Positions 1 through 8,336 of a stretch of 64,000 bases of DNA are shown piece after piece (positions within the stretch are counted from its first letter, which is position 1; each line of letters begins with the position of its first letter). The stretch covers positions 1-64,000 of the forward strand of contig UQGM01000003.1 of the NCBI GenBank assembly GCA_900540535.1. The letters are read 5' to 3'. The translations under genes were made by a program, and so were the position numbers. The notes under the pieces are model-generated. The model did not search any database. It was not told the DNA's origin and worked only from the letters and a program-made list of their open reading frames with translations. Source of the stretch: an uncultured Oscillospiraceae bacterium. Its GTDB lineage: Bacteria > Bacillota > Clostridia > Oscillospirales > Acutalibacteraceae.

Positions 1-71
1 CCCGGAACGGGCTCGAACCGTCGACCTCTAGCGTGACAGGCTAGCGTTCTAACCAGCTGAACTACCGGGCC
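1..71 (-). tRNA. tRNA-Asp (GTC), partial
   Basis: The reverse complement folds as a tRNA. The 5' acceptor half GGCCCGG is at 71-65, the anticodon stem CTAGC/GCTAG encloses loop CTGTCAC with anticodon GTC (Asp), and a T-loop TTCGAGC follows. The last acceptor bases and the CCA end lie beyond the left window edge, so the gene is cut there. Confidence 0.93.
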
Positions 72-229
72 GTTCAGCGACAACGATTATTATACATATT
101 GCAGTAAAATATGTCAAGACCTAACGCATTCTTTTTCTGTTCGAAAAAGAAAATATTTAGTTGTTTCTATTCATATTGCATTATGTTTGTGGTATTATTA
201 TTTTAATCATCTTTGTGAGGTGCTGCTTT

Positions 230-1969
230 TTGTTCAGACTTTTCAAATATCTAAAAAAATACAAATTTGAGGCTATATTCGGCCCCATTTTTAAACTTAC
301 GGAAGCTATATTTGAACTTATTGTTCCCATAGTTTCTGCAAAAATAATAGATGTCGGCGTTAACGGAAACGGCGGCGTTCCGTACATTATCAAAATGGGC
401 ATTGTAATGGTGCTGCTGGGATTTTTTGGTCTCGGATTTTCTCTGTGCTGTCAGTATCTGGCTTCAAAAGCCTCTCAGGGTGTCGGCACGGATTTAAGAA
501 ATGACCTGTTCAAAAAAATCCAGTCCTTTTCCCACAAGGAAATTGACTTTTTCGGCCCTTCAACACTCACTACAAGAATGGTCAGCGATATAAATCAAAT
601 TCAGACCGGCGTTGCAATGCTCATCCGTCTTGCAATCAGAGTCCCCTGCCTTATTGTTGGTGCAACCATTATGGCTATGTCCATAGATTTAGGACTTTCA
701 GTAATTTTCCTTATTGTTGGTCCTCTCGTATCTTTTGTGCTTTATCTTATTATGATACGCTCTGTCCCCCTTTACAAAGTGGTACAGAAAAAACTCGACG
801 CCGTTTCCCTTATTGCCAGGGAAAACCTTGACGGCATAAGAGTTATCAGAGCTTTTTCAAGACAGGAAAACGAAAACACACGTTTTGAAAACGCCAGCGA
901 CGACCTTACAAAAACAGCATTGAAAGTAGGCAGAATTTCCGCTCTTCTCAATCCCGCTACATTCCTTATAATGAACAGCGCCGTTATTGCGGTTATCTTC
1001 TTCGGAGGAATGAAGGTAAATTCGGGAACTCTCACACAGGGTGAAATAATTGCTTTCATAAACTATATAAGCCAGATTCTTCTCGCTTTGGTGGCTCTTG
1101 CAAATCTTGTAATAATCCTTACAAAGGCAGCCGCCTGTGCTTCGAGAGTAGCCGATGTGCTGGAAGTGGAATCCTCAATTAAAGACGGCGGAAGAGATCT
1201 GCCTGAGGACAGTGAAAATGTTCCAGTTGTGGAATTTAAAAACGTCAGCTTTGCTTACAATGAAAATACAGGCGAAAAAGTTCTCGACAATATTTCCTTT
1301 ACTCTTTCAAAAGGCGAAACACTGGGCGTTATAGGCGGTACCGGTTCGGGTAAAACAACTTTAATAAGCCTTATTCCGAGATTTTATGATGCCACTGAGG
1401 GTGAAGTTCTCATAAACGGAGAAAACGTCAAAAATCTTAACTTAAAGCCTTTGCGATCCTTTGTATCAGTTGTTCAGCAGGGAGCGTCAATAATAAGAGG
1501 TACAGTAAAGGAAAACATAGTCATGGGCAGAAAGGACATATCCGACGAGGACGTTGAAAAAGCAGCGCAAACCGCTCAGGCTCATGAATTTATCTCAAAG
1601 CTTTCCGAAGGATATGAAACAGTTATAGAGCGTTCCGGCAGCAATCTTTCCGGCGGACAGAAACAGCGTCTTGCCATTGCCCGTGCAGTTGCCGGAAATC
1701 CGTCGGTACTCATTCTCGACGACAGCGCCAGCGCACTTGATTTTGCCACAGACGCCGCCCTCAGACGTGCAATAAACAAAACAAGCGAAAACAGAGCTGT
1801 GATTATAGTTTCGCAAAGAGTTAACTCCGTAAGATATGCCGACAAAATAGCGGTACTTGACGACGGAAAGCTTGCAGGTCTTGACAGCCATGAAAAGCTT
1901 CTTGACACCTGCGAAGTGTACAGAGAAATATGCCTCTCCCAGCTCAGCAGCGAGGAGGTGCTCAAATGA
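230..1969 (+). CDS. ABC exporter half-transporter, degenerate ATP-site subunit
   Basis: Half-size ABC exporter: an N-terminal six-helix membrane domain, then a nucleotide-binding domain with Walker A GGTGSGKTT (about residue 370), signature LSGGQKQR (about 474) and Walker B LILDDSASALD (about 494). The catalytic Glu after Walker B is Asp and the switch His is Gln (SQR), the usual signs of the degenerate ATP site in heterodimeric exporters such as TM287/288 and BmrCD. The TTG at 230 is chosen because AGGTG lies 7 nt upstream and the protein then begins MFRLFKYLKKY, as the family does; an in-frame TTG at 161 would add a spurious segment. It overlaps the next gene (ATGA), which should be its dimer partner. 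The substrate is unknown; multidrug or peptide export is the family expectation. Confidence 0.93.
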   Translation: MFRLFKYLKKYKFEAIFGPIFKLTEAIFELIVPIVSAKIIDVGVNGNGGVPYIIKMGIVMVLLGFFGLGFSLCCQYLASKASQGVGTDLRNDLFKKIQSFSHKEIDFFGPSTLTTRMVSDINQIQTGVAMLIRLAIRVPCLIVGATIMAMSIDLGLSVIFLIVGPLVSFVLYLIMIRSVPLYKVVQKKLDAVSLIARENLDGIRVIRAFSRQENENTRFENASDDLTKTALKVGRISALLNPATFLIMNSAVIAVIFFGGMKVNSGTLTQGEIIAFINYISQILLALVALANLVIILTKAAACASRVADVLEVESSIKDGGRDLPEDSENVPVVEFKNVSFAYNENTGEKVLDNISFTLSKGETLGVIGGTGSGKTTLISLIPRFYDATEGEVLINGENVKNLNLKPLRSFVSVVQQGASIIRGTVKENIVMGRKDISDEDVEKAAQTAQAHEFISKLSEGYETVIERSGSNLSGGQKQRLAIARAVAGNPSVLILDDSASALDFATDAALRRAINKTSENRAVIIVSQRVNSVRYADKIAVLDDGKLAGLDSHEKLLDTCEVYREICLSQLSSEEVLK

Positions 1970-3708
1970 AAAGCAGTCAGGTTTTAAAAAGAATTTTCAA
2001 ATATACCGGAAAATACTCGGCGATGCTGATTTTAGGTCTGATTTTCAGCGCCGGCGGCGTTGCAATGACACTTTATTCTCCTATTCTTATAGGTGAAGCG
2101 GTGGATATGATTATCGGCCCCGACAACGTTAATTTCGGCGGCATAGGCAAAATCGCCATACAGCTTGCAGCAGTAATTGCCGCAGGAACTGTTTTCCAGT
2201 GGCTTTCCACTCTCTGCACAAACTATGTGGCATTTAAAACTACCCGTTCAATGAGAGTCGATATTTTCAGAAAGCTTGGCACTCTCCCCTTAAAATATTC
2301 CGACACTCATTCCCACGGCGATATTTTAAGCCGCATTATTGCAGATATAGAGCAGGTTTCCGACGGACTTTTACAGGGATTTGCTCAGTTTTTCAGCGGC
2401 ATTGCAACTATAATAGGTACAATCGCCTTTATGTTCAGCGTAAATGCGAAAATAGCCCTTGTAGTAATAGTCCTCACTCCCCTTTCCCTTTTCGTGGCTT
2501 ATTTTATTGCAAAAAACTGTCAGAAAATGTTTGTAAAGCAGAATAAAATAAGAGGTGAGCTTACAGGACTTGCAGAAGAGATGATAAGCGCATCCAAAAC
2601 CGTAAGGGCGTTTTCCTACGAAGATATTTCACAGGAGCGCCTCGAAGAGGTCAACTCAAGGCTTTATGACTGTGGAGTAAAAGCGCAGTTTTTCTCCGCC
2701 ATGACAAACCCCTGTACAAGATTTGTAAACGGTGTTGTATTTGCGGCAGTTGCAATTTCGGGAGCTCTTACAGCTCTTTCCGGCACAATATCAGTGGGAC
2801 AGATTTCAAGCTTTTTAACTTACGCAAACCAGTATACAAAGCCTTTCAATGAAATTACCGGAGTTATAACTGAGCTTCAAAACGCATTTTCCTGTGCGGC
2901 ACGAGTTTTTGCAGTGCTCGATGAAGAAAGCGAAAGCGATGACAGCGCTTTACCGGAAATAACAAATTGTGACGGCTCTGTAAAAATAGAAAACCTTTCT
3001 TTCTCCTATTCACCGAAAAAGCCTCTCATTGAAAACTTTAACCTTACCGCTAATCCCGGACAGAAAACCGCCATTGTAGGCCCCACAGGATGCGGAAAAA
3101 CAACTTTTATAAATCTTCTCATGCGCTTTTATGAGCCTCAGTCGGGAGTCATTAAAGTAAGCGGAATACCGGCAAATTCAGTAAAACGCTCTTCTCTCAG
3201 AAGCTGCTATGGAATGGTTCTTCAGGAAACATGGCTTTTCTCAGGAACGGTCAAGGAGAATATCGCCTATGCAAGACCCGACGCTACCGACGAAGAGATA
3301 ATAACCGCCGCTAAGCTTGCCCATGCTCATGGATTTATAAAGCATCTTAAAGACGGCTATGACACAATGATAACCGAAGACGGTGGAAATCTCTCACAGG
3401 GACAAAAGCAGCTTCTTTGCATTGCGAGAATAATGCTTACAAGTCCGCCAATGCTTATTCTCGACGAAGCGACCAGCAGCATAGATACAAGAACAGAAAT
3501 AAAAATCCAGCAGGCCTTTGATGAAATGATGAAGGGACGCACAAGCTTTATAGTTGCCCACAGACTTTCAACAATAAAGACCGCCGACACAATTCTTGTA
3601 ATGCGTGACGGAAAGATAATAGAGCAGGGCACTCACGAAAGCCTTATGGCTGAAAATGGTTTCTACGCAAACCTCTATAACAGTCAGTTTGAGCCAAGCG
3701 AAGAATAA
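1966..3708 (+). CDS. ABC exporter half-transporter, catalytic partner subunit
   Basis: Second half of the exporter, translationally coupled to the previous gene by a 4-nt ATGA overlap. The ATG at 1966 has GAGGAGGTG just upstream and starts MKSSQVLKRIFKY. It has a six-helix membrane domain, then Walker A GPTGCGKTT (about residue 372), signature LSQGQKQL (about 476), a canonical Walker B LILDEATSSID with catalytic Glu, and switch His in AHRLST. This subunit carries the intact hydrolytic motifs while its partner is degenerate, the normal division of labour in heterodimeric exporters. It acts in the cytoplasmic membrane. A hairpin terminator follows directly, so the pair forms a two-gene unit. 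Confidence 0.94.
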   Translation: MKSSQVLKRIFKYTGKYSAMLILGLIFSAGGVAMTLYSPILIGEAVDMIIGPDNVNFGGIGKIAIQLAAVIAAGTVFQWLSTLCTNYVAFKTTRSMRVDIFRKLGTLPLKYSDTHSHGDILSRIIADIEQVSDGLLQGFAQFFSGIATIIGTIAFMFSVNAKIALVVIVLTPLSLFVAYFIAKNCQKMFVKQNKIRGELTGLAEEMISASKTVRAFSYEDISQERLEEVNSRLYDCGVKAQFFSAMTNPCTRFVNGVVFAAVAISGALTALSGTISVGQISSFLTYANQYTKPFNEITGVITELQNAFSCAARVFAVLDEESESDDSALPEITNCDGSVKIENLSFSYSPKKPLIENFNLTANPGQKTAIVGPTGCGKTTFINLLMRFYEPQSGVIKVSGIPANSVKRSSLRSCYGMVLQETWLFSGTVKENIAYARPDATDEEIITAAKLAHAHGFIKHLKDGYDTMITEDGGNLSQGQKQLLCIARIMLTSPPMLILDEATSSIDTRTEIKIQQAFDEMMKGRTSFIVAHRLSTIKTADTILVMRDGKIIEQGTHESLMAENGFYANLYNSQFEPSEE

Positions 3709-3721
3709 AAAGTGATATAAA

Positions 3722-3760
3722 AATAAGCTGTGAGATTAAATCCCACAGCTTATTTTTTAT
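3722..3760. terminator. Bidirectional Rho-independent terminator
   Basis: Arms AATAAGCTGTG (3722-3732) and CACAGCTTATT (3744-3754) are followed by a T-rich tract. It lies between the convergent ABC exporter genes and the 3761-4141 gene and probably serves both. Confidence 0.85.
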
Positions 3761-4141
3761 TTATGCCCCGTTTGACTCTTTAGCCGTAAATACGGCCTCC
3801 ATTACATCTTTACCGAATTCATAAATTGAAACGGACAAATCATATATTCCGTATGCGGGAGCGGGAAGAAAAAACGACAGTCCTTCAGCTGCCTTTTCCG
3901 GCATGAGACTTTTTTCATCATCCTCCAAAGGCTCAGTAAAAATCCCCTGAGCCTGAGTGTATCCTGAAATCAGACTTTTTACGGTTACAGTCTGCGTTCC
4001 GAAAGTTACATATTCCGACGTCTCCTGAGCCGTAAAGAATGCTCCGGCAAAAATTACACCTGCCGCAATAACACTTGTAAAAATCAGATAGCCTTTAAAT
4101 ATCCCGCTCTTCTTTGATTTTCCTTTTTTCTTTGGTTCCAT
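3761..4141 (-). CDS. Small single-span membrane protein downstream of spoIIP
   Basis: A 126-residue protein I do not recognise. It has a Lys-rich N-terminus (MEPKKKGKSKKSG), one predicted membrane span at about residues 16-37 (LIFTSVIAAGVIFAGAFF), and a mildly acidic extracytoplasmic part. The start has GGGAGGAAG 4-5 nt upstream. It begins 30 nt after the spoIIP stop and is the last gene of an apparent gpr-spoIIP unit, so a role around the forespore or mother-cell membrane in sporulation is possible. That rests on position only. The N-in topology with a short outside domain would suit an accessory of a membrane-anchored hydrolase. Confidence 0.7.
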   Translation of the reverse strand: MEPKKKGKSKKSGIFKGYLIFTSVIAAGVIFAGAFFTAQETSEYVTFGTQTVTVKSLISGYTQAQGIFTEPLEDDEKSLMPEKAAEGLSFFLPAPAYGIYDLSVSIYEFGKDVMEAVFTAKESNGA

Positions 4142-4171
4142 TAAACTTCCTCCCTTTTAAGTATGTATCCT

Positions 4172-5341
4172 TTAAACTACATATCTTTCCAGCATCGAAG
4201 AGAGCGCATCTCCCAAAAGTCTGCCCGAATATGCCGCTTCATCAAGGGTATTTGCATCGCTTCCCATTTCAATAAGCAGCGAACAATGGGATTTATGCAT
4301 ATTATACTGTCTCGAACAGAAAAACAGCGGCCTTACAAGTCCCGGATATTTATCCTCACACTCCTTTTGCAGATTTAGGGCAAAGCGAAGATTGTATTCC
4401 CAATCCGGGAAACCTACTACTCCGCCGTCCTCACAGCCTGAAACTATCATTATCTGCGCCGCTTTTTTGCCGTTTATCTCAGCTGTAGGCTTCGTCATCA
4501 CTCCCGTATCAGGATTCTTTATTGCATCACGGTGAATATCCAAAAGCACCTGCAAGGACGGATATTTTTCCATGTACTTTTCTATCTGATCCTCAGAGCG
4601 GTAATAAGCTCCGCTGTAAGTGGTATCGTATATTGTAGTATCGTGAATTACGCCAATTCCCGCTTCTTCAAGCTGCTTTGCAATTTCATCCCCTACTCTT
4701 ACCATATTCGTTGCCGGATCTTTGCTCCTTGTGACCACTGAATTCGAATACCAGCCTAAATCAAGAGTCTGGTATCCTTCCGTTGTATGGGTATGATATA
4801 TAAGCACGATGGGGTCGGATTTGTTTTCTATTTTTAAATCAACTTCCTTTTTAAGCTCTGCCGCAATATCTATATCATGTTCAGCAGTTTTATTGTTTAC
4901 CCATATATTCTCATAAACATCGGTAGCATTGGATTTACCGTACTTGTATTCGGTTATTTTACCGTCATTTGAAAGGCTTCCGCTTTTCTCCTTAGCTGCC
5001 GCAATCAGCTTTGCTATATCATCGGGAGTATATGCAAGGGTTCCGTTTTCCTTTTCTTCATTCTGCTGACTTTCGCTTTCGGGCACTTTGGCTCCCGGTG
5101 CTGATGATGAATTTCCCTTAGCTGAAGTTGCCTTTTCCTGAGCCGCTTCCTTTTTCTCCTCTAAAAGCTGTGCGCCTCCCTCAGGCAAAGCAAGTCCTGC
5201 CGAAAAAACACTTACACTTTCAAAAAGCGGAAGCAGATAATCTCCGAAAACAAAACCCGCTCCTATTACCGCAGCCATAACCACCGGCATAATGGCCTTT
5301 TTAAGCTTTATCCTCCCCACCGCATAAACTTTTCGTTTCAA
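4172..5341 (-). CDS. spoIIP: Stage II sporulation protein P (amidase/endopeptidase)
   Basis: SpoIIP family peptidoglycan hydrolase. It acts in the SpoIIDMP complex that thins septal wall and drives engulfment of the forespore. An N-terminal anchor (about VVMAAVIGAGFVFGDYLL) is followed by a Glu/Ser-rich linker, then the Amidase_3-like domain with metal-ligand-type motifs: YHTHTTEGY, the LLDIHRDA region, and the C-terminal LLIEMGS segment containing the conserved catalytic Glu. I prefer TTG at 5341 (MKRKVYAVGRIK), with AGGATG 7 nt upstream; a GTG at 5383 would add 14 residues and lacks a good ribosome binding site. It lies downstream of gpr, the gene order seen in many spore formers, with about 100 nt between them. 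Confidence 0.93.
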   Translation of the reverse strand: MKRKVYAVGRIKLKKAIMPVVMAAVIGAGFVFGDYLLPLFESVSVFSAGLALPEGGAQLLEEKKEAAQEKATSAKGNSSSAPGAKVPESESQQNEEKENGTLAYTPDDIAKLIAAAKEKSGSLSNDGKITEYKYGKSNATDVYENIWVNNKTAEHDIDIAAELKKEVDLKIENKSDPIVLIYHTHTTEGYQTLDLGWYSNSVVTRSKDPATNMVRVGDEIAKQLEEAGIGVIHDTTIYDTTYSGAYYRSEDQIEKYMEKYPSLQVLLDIHRDAIKNPDTGVMTKPTAEINGKKAAQIMIVSGCEDGGVVGFPDWEYNLRFALNLQKECEDKYPGLVRPLFFCSRQYNMHKSHCSLLIEMGSDANTLDEAAYSGRLLGDALSSMLERYVV

Positions 5342-5439
5342 AAAACTACATCCTTTTCCCTGTCCTTTAAGTCCGCAGGACACGGGAGTTATTATACGGA
5401 CCCTTTAAATTTATATGCCGATGTTTATTTTTTATGACC

Positions 5440-6333
5440 TTAAAAGGTAAGTGTCACCATATCCTGAGCGGAAACGGTAGGCTGCAAAGCACAGTTTATG
5501 GAAAGAGCCACAAGCCTTGCGGCTCTTTTAGTGAGCATATCAATATCCTTAGGGGTGACTATCATATCTCCCCCGACGCTGTGATACTTTTCATAAAGCC
5601 CTTCTTCCTCTTTTCCGCTGATTTTGTTTGTAAGATCAGTGCAAAGAGTAGCGGCATCTATTACTGTTGGAACTCCCATGGAAATTACGGGAACACCTAC
5701 GGTTTTTTCGCTTATCTCTTTACGGGAATTGCCCACTCCGCCTCCCGGCACAACGCCGCAATCGCTTATCTGAACAGTGCAGCCAAGTCTTTCAAAACTG
5801 CGGCAGGCAAGAGCATCAACGGTTATGACAGCGCTGGGCGAAATTTCACGGACTAAACCTTTTATGATTTCCGCAGTTTCCATTCCTGTGCGTCCAAGAA
5901 CTCCCGGCACAGCCGCTGCAACTGAACGGAGTCTCCCAAGCCCCAGCTCTCCCGTCACCTCTTCATTTAAATGTCTTGTTGCAAGGAGCATGGAAGCGGT
6001 CTGAGGTCCCAGTGCGTCGGGAGTTATGTTATCATTTCCAAGTCCTGCCACAAGAACCGTTCCGGACTTTGGCAGAATTCTTGAAATTTCATGGGATACC
6101 GCCGTAAGCCGTCCGTCAAGAAGCTCCCCGTCATGGGTAAAGGGCGGAACTTCCACGGTTATATATTTTCCCACCGGTTTACCTGTTCTTTTGTAGGCTT
6201 CCTCTGTCAGAATTTCCACAATAGTAACTTTCGCATTATCAAGGTCTCGCCGTGTTACCTTTATCCCTTTTTCTTCTCCGTTAAGATTTATTACATCGGT
6301 ACACTCTATTGCAAGGTCTGTTCTGTAATTCAT
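5440..6333 (-). CDS. gpr: Germination protease GPR (spore SASP endopeptidase)
   Basis: GPR endopeptidase, which degrades small acid-soluble spore proteins when spores germinate. The family pattern is clear: the N-terminal YRTDLAIE region, EVPPF, VAGLGNDNITPDALGP, the AVPGVLGRTGMET segment, and GGGVGN. The ATG at 6333 (MNYRTDLAIE) is preferred over an upstream TTG because GAGGG lies at good spacing. GPR is made as a zymogen whose short N-terminal propeptide is removed by self-cleavage; the residues before TDLAIE would be this pro-segment. It is the first gene of the gpr-spoIIP unit. In Bacillus such genes are under forespore sigma factors; no convincing sigma-G promoter was identified here by eye. 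Confidence 0.95.
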   Translation of the reverse strand: MNYRTDLAIECTDVINLNGEEKGIKVTRRDLDNAKVTIVEILTEEAYKRTGKPVGKYITVEVPPFTHDGELLDGRLTAVSHEISRILPKSGTVLVAGLGNDNITPDALGPQTASMLLATRHLNEEVTGELGLGRLRSVAAAVPGVLGRTGMETAEIIKGLVREISPSAVITVDALACRSFERLGCTVQISDCGVVPGGGVGNSRKEISEKTVGVPVISMGVPTVIDAATLCTDLTNKISGKEEEGLYEKYHSVGGDMIVTPKDIDMLTKRAARLVALSINCALQPTVSAQDMVTLTF

Positions 6334-6399
6334 TTGTTTTCCCTCAGTTTCCAAGAATTTATTTTCATGTTTTCCTTAATATTATTGACAGAGCAAAAT

Positions 6400-6429
6400 A
6401 AAAAATGCGTCTGTATGAAAACAGACGCA
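6400..6429 (-). terminator. Minus-strand hairpin with T-run in the gpr leader region
   Basis: A perfect 9-bp inverted repeat TGCGTCTGT/ACAGACGCA with a 6-nt loop (6406-6429). On the minus strand it is followed by TTTTTTATTTT. It sits about 70 nt upstream of gpr and upstream of the plus-strand promoter at 6463, so it may stop minus-strand read-through from antisense transcription or attenuate gpr. Confidence 0.55.
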
Positions 6430-6462
6430 CTGAGAAATGTTTTATTAAAAACAGAATTATTG

Positions 6463-6468
6463 TATAAT
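6463..6468 (+). promoter_or_regulatory. Putative -10 box for XRE regulator gene
   Basis: TATAAT about 43 nt upstream of the ATG at 6511. The -35 region is not close to consensus (TTTATT-like, 6441-6446), so the assignment rests mainly on the perfect -10. Confidence 0.5.
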
Positions 6469-6510
6469 GAAAAGCAGAAAAATATTTTAAAACTCCAAAG
6501 CGGTGAAAAT

Positions 6511-6759
6511 ATGAAAAGAATTATTGACGGCGAAAAAACAAACATTACGGGCAAAAGAATAAAAGCTGCACGTATAAAAGCAGGACTCAGCCAGCAACAG
6601 CTTTCGGATAAGCTCGAACTTTCAGCCGTTTATGTCTGCCGTGGTTCGGTTTCAAGAATTGAAAACGGAGAACGAGCTGTTACTGATATTGAAATTGACG
6701 CTATTTCAAAAGTGCTCGGAGTAACCCTCGATTACCTTTTCGGAAGAAGCGAAGAATAA
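6511..6759 (+). CDS. XRE-family DNA-binding protein, single HTH domain
   Basis: An 82-residue Cro/CI-type helix-turn-helix protein. The domain spans about residues 12-75: GKRIKAARIKAGLSQQQLSDKL holds helices 1 and 2, SVSRIENGERAV the recognition helix, and VLGVTLDYLFG the closing helix. It has almost nothing beyond the HTH, so it is a stand-alone regulator of unknown target. The ATG at 6511 follows a weak AGCGGTG ribosome binding site. It sits between gpr (divergent) and the NimA-like gene (convergent). The 10-residue insertion AVYVCRGSVS between the second and third helices is slightly unusual for the family but keeps the frame. Confidence 0.85.
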   Translation: MKRIIDGEKTNITGKRIKAARIKAGLSQQQLSDKLELSAVYVCRGSVSRIENGERAVTDIEIDAISKVLGVTLDYLFGRSEE

Positions 6760-6760
6760 A

Positions 6761-6789
6761 AGATGTCCCGAAATTCGGGACATCTTTTT
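6761..6789. terminator. Rho-independent terminator
   Basis: Perfect stem AGATGTCCCG/CGGGACATCT (6761-6785) followed by TTTTT. It ends the XRE gene and faces the convergent 6816-7289 gene. Confidence 0.9.
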
Positions 6790-6815
6790 CTTTACTATAC
6801 TATATATATTAATTT

Positions 6816-7289
6816 TTATCCCTTGCTCCGCTTTCCCGTAACTTCACTGAAAGCTATTTCAAAAACTGTCACTCCACGGGTCTGATTTTCGTTAAAATCA
6901 AATTCTCTTCCCGTACAGTTTTCCATGATTTTTATAAGTGCCTCTTTTTTCTCATCATGACTTGTAAGCTCTCTTGCACATCCGAATCCTATAACGCTTT
7001 CATAGGCGCAGGAGTAAACACAGGCGCTTTCTCCCTCACCTGTGATTCTTTCCATAGTATGCACTTCAAAACACACTTTAGGATTCTTTTTAATAAGCTC
7101 AATCTTTTTGCCCTCTGAGGCACAGTGAAAATAAACCTTGAATTTACCGTCATTTTCCGAAAATCCGAAATTCAGCGGCACAGCATAAGGGTATTCTCCG
7201 CCGCTTACGGATAATGTACCAACACAGTTTTTACTCAGTATCTTCACAAGTTCGCTTGTATCTTTTATCTCTCTTTCTTTTCTGCGCAT
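6816..7289 (-). CDS. NimA-like pyridoxamine 5'-phosphate oxidase family flavoprotein
   Basis: A 157-residue split-barrel flavin-binding protein of the NimA/PNPOx-like family. Its features are MRRKEREI, the leading helix with a nitroreductase-like GTLSVSGGEYPYAVPLNF strand pair, YFHCASEGKKIELIKKNP, CFEVHT, and a YESVIGFGCAREL segment. Relatives bind FMN or heme and include nitroimidazole-resistance reductases, but most are uncharacterised and drug resistance cannot be inferred from the family alone. It is a monocistronic minus-strand gene; the start ATG at 7289 is preceded by AAAAGGTG. Confidence 0.85.
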   Translation of the reverse strand: MRRKEREIKDTSELVKILSKNCVGTLSVSGGEYPYAVPLNFGFSENDGKFKVYFHCASEGKKIELIKKNPKVCFEVHTMERITGEGESACVYSCAYESVIGFGCARELTSHDEKKEALIKIMENCTGREFDFNENQTRGVTVFEIAFSEVTGKRSKG

Positions 7290-7304
7290 TTTATCACCTT
7301 TTAA

Positions 7305-7337
7305 AAAATCCCGCAGCGTTATACTCTGCGGGATTTT
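7305..7337 (-). terminator. Rho-independent terminator
   Basis: Arms AAAATCCCGCAG (7305-7316) and CTGCGGGATTTT (7326-7337), with T-rich sequence on the minus strand, directly downstream of the 7341-7550 gene. Confidence 0.85.
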
Positions 7338-7340
7338 GAT

Positions 7341-7550
7341 TTAATGTTTTCTTGACTTTCTGCGTTTATGTATAAATCCGACTACTCCGGCAAAAATCCA
7401 CCATGCTACCGACAAATATAAAAATATATTTTTGGCAGCAGTCCTTGCAGAACCAACATCAGATTTAACTTGTGAAAAAAGGGAGAATACGCTTCCGATT
7501 TCGGACAGTGCCTCTTCAATAGGTCTTTTGCCCTCAGGTTTATTTTCCAT
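7341..7550 (-). CDS. Small tail-anchored membrane protein, unknown
   Basis: A 69-residue hypothetical protein. It has a hydrophilic N-terminal half, then a single membrane span near residues 43-62 (NIFLYLSVAWWIFAGVVGFI) and a strongly basic tail HKRRKSRKH, so the tail should be cytoplasmic. It begins 26 nt after the pduL stop and shares its terminator, so it is probably co-transcribed with pduL. GGAGAG precedes the ATG. I do not recognise a family; nothing links it to phosphotransacylase activity beyond position. Confidence 0.6.
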   Translation of the reverse strand: MENKPEGKRPIEEALSEIGSVFSLFSQVKSDVGSARTAAKNIFLYLSVAWWIFAGVVGFIHKRRKSRKH

Positions 7551-7576
7551 TGAAAGACTCTCCTTTTTTCTTAAAA

Positions 7577-8152
7577 TCAGGCGATAATTTCACCCATAAG
7601 TCCGGGAGTTGCTCCTGCTGCATTGGACTCATCTGTATCAATATGCATTGCAAGGGCAAACTTGGGGCTTACTCTTACAACAACGTCACCGAAAACAAGT
7701 GAACGCTCAGCGGAAGTGATCTTAACGCTTACAACCTGCTTATCGGAAAGGCCGTATTTCTCAGCATCCTCAGGTGTGCAGTGGATGTGACGCTTTGCAA
7801 CAATAACGCCTTCGCTGATTTCAACTTCGCCCTTAGGTCCGACAAGCTTGCAAGCTCCGCTGCCGGCAATATCGCCTGACTCTCTTACGGGAGCCTTTAC
7901 GCCGATTGAACGTGCATCAGCTGCTGAAAGCTCAACCTGAGTATTGGGACGGATAGGTCCGAGAATTGAAACTGAGGGGAAGCTGCCCTTAGTTCCTACA
8001 ACCTGAATTCTTTCTTCGCAAGCGAACTGACCGGGCTGTGAAAGATCCTTTTTATGTGTAAGCTCATATCCCTCGCCGAAAAGGATGTCAAGGGTCTTGC
8101 GGTCAACATGGACGTGACGTGCAGATGTTTCAACTAATACTGTTTTCTCCAT
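7577..8152 (-). CDS. pduL: PduL-type phosphate acyltransferase
   Basis: PduL family phosphotransacylase, which interconverts acyl-CoA (acetyl or propionyl) plus phosphate with acyl phosphate. It is unrelated in sequence to Pta. Two barrel halves are visible, each with metal-ligand histidines: ETSARHVHVDR near the N-terminus and VAKRHIHCTPEDA in the middle; the C-terminal MHIDTDESNAAG carries a further His. The ATG at 8152 (MEKTVLVETSARHVH) has GGAGG 9 nt upstream, and no N-terminal microcompartment-targeting helix precedes it. With no shell genes nearby it probably serves soluble acetate metabolism rather than a microcompartment. This is inference. Confidence 0.9.
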   Translation of the reverse strand: MEKTVLVETSARHVHVDRKTLDILFGEGYELTHKKDLSQPGQFACEERIQVVGTKGSFPSVSILGPIRPNTQVELSAADARSIGVKAPVRESGDIAGSGACKLVGPKGEVEISEGVIVAKRHIHCTPEDAEKYGLSDKQVVSVKITSAERSLVFGDVVVRVSPKFALAMHIDTDESNAAGATPGLMGEIIA

Positions 8153-8263
8153 TTGAAAAACCTCCGAATTTATGTACATTCTCTTTCTAATATATATTAC
8201 AACATTTTTTGCGGTAATTCAAATACTTTTAAGGAGTTTAGAAGAAGTTCATTTTACGGCGAT

Positions 8264-8291
8264 TAAAAACCGCCGAAGATAGTTTCGGCGG
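8264..8291 (-). terminator. Rho-independent terminator
   Basis: Stem CCGCCGAA/TTCGGCGG (8270-8291) followed on the minus strand by TTTTTAAT. It lies 45 nt past the end of the 8337-8696 gene. Confidence 0.85.
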
Positions 8292-8336
8292 CCGGGAGTT
8301 TAACTATATGTTTATTATTAATTGAATTTTCCATAA

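Noticed and set aside
6816..7289. Nitroimidazole-resistance gene nimA
   Set aside because: The family resemblance is real, but most members are uncharacterised and resistance cannot be inferred from the sequence alone.
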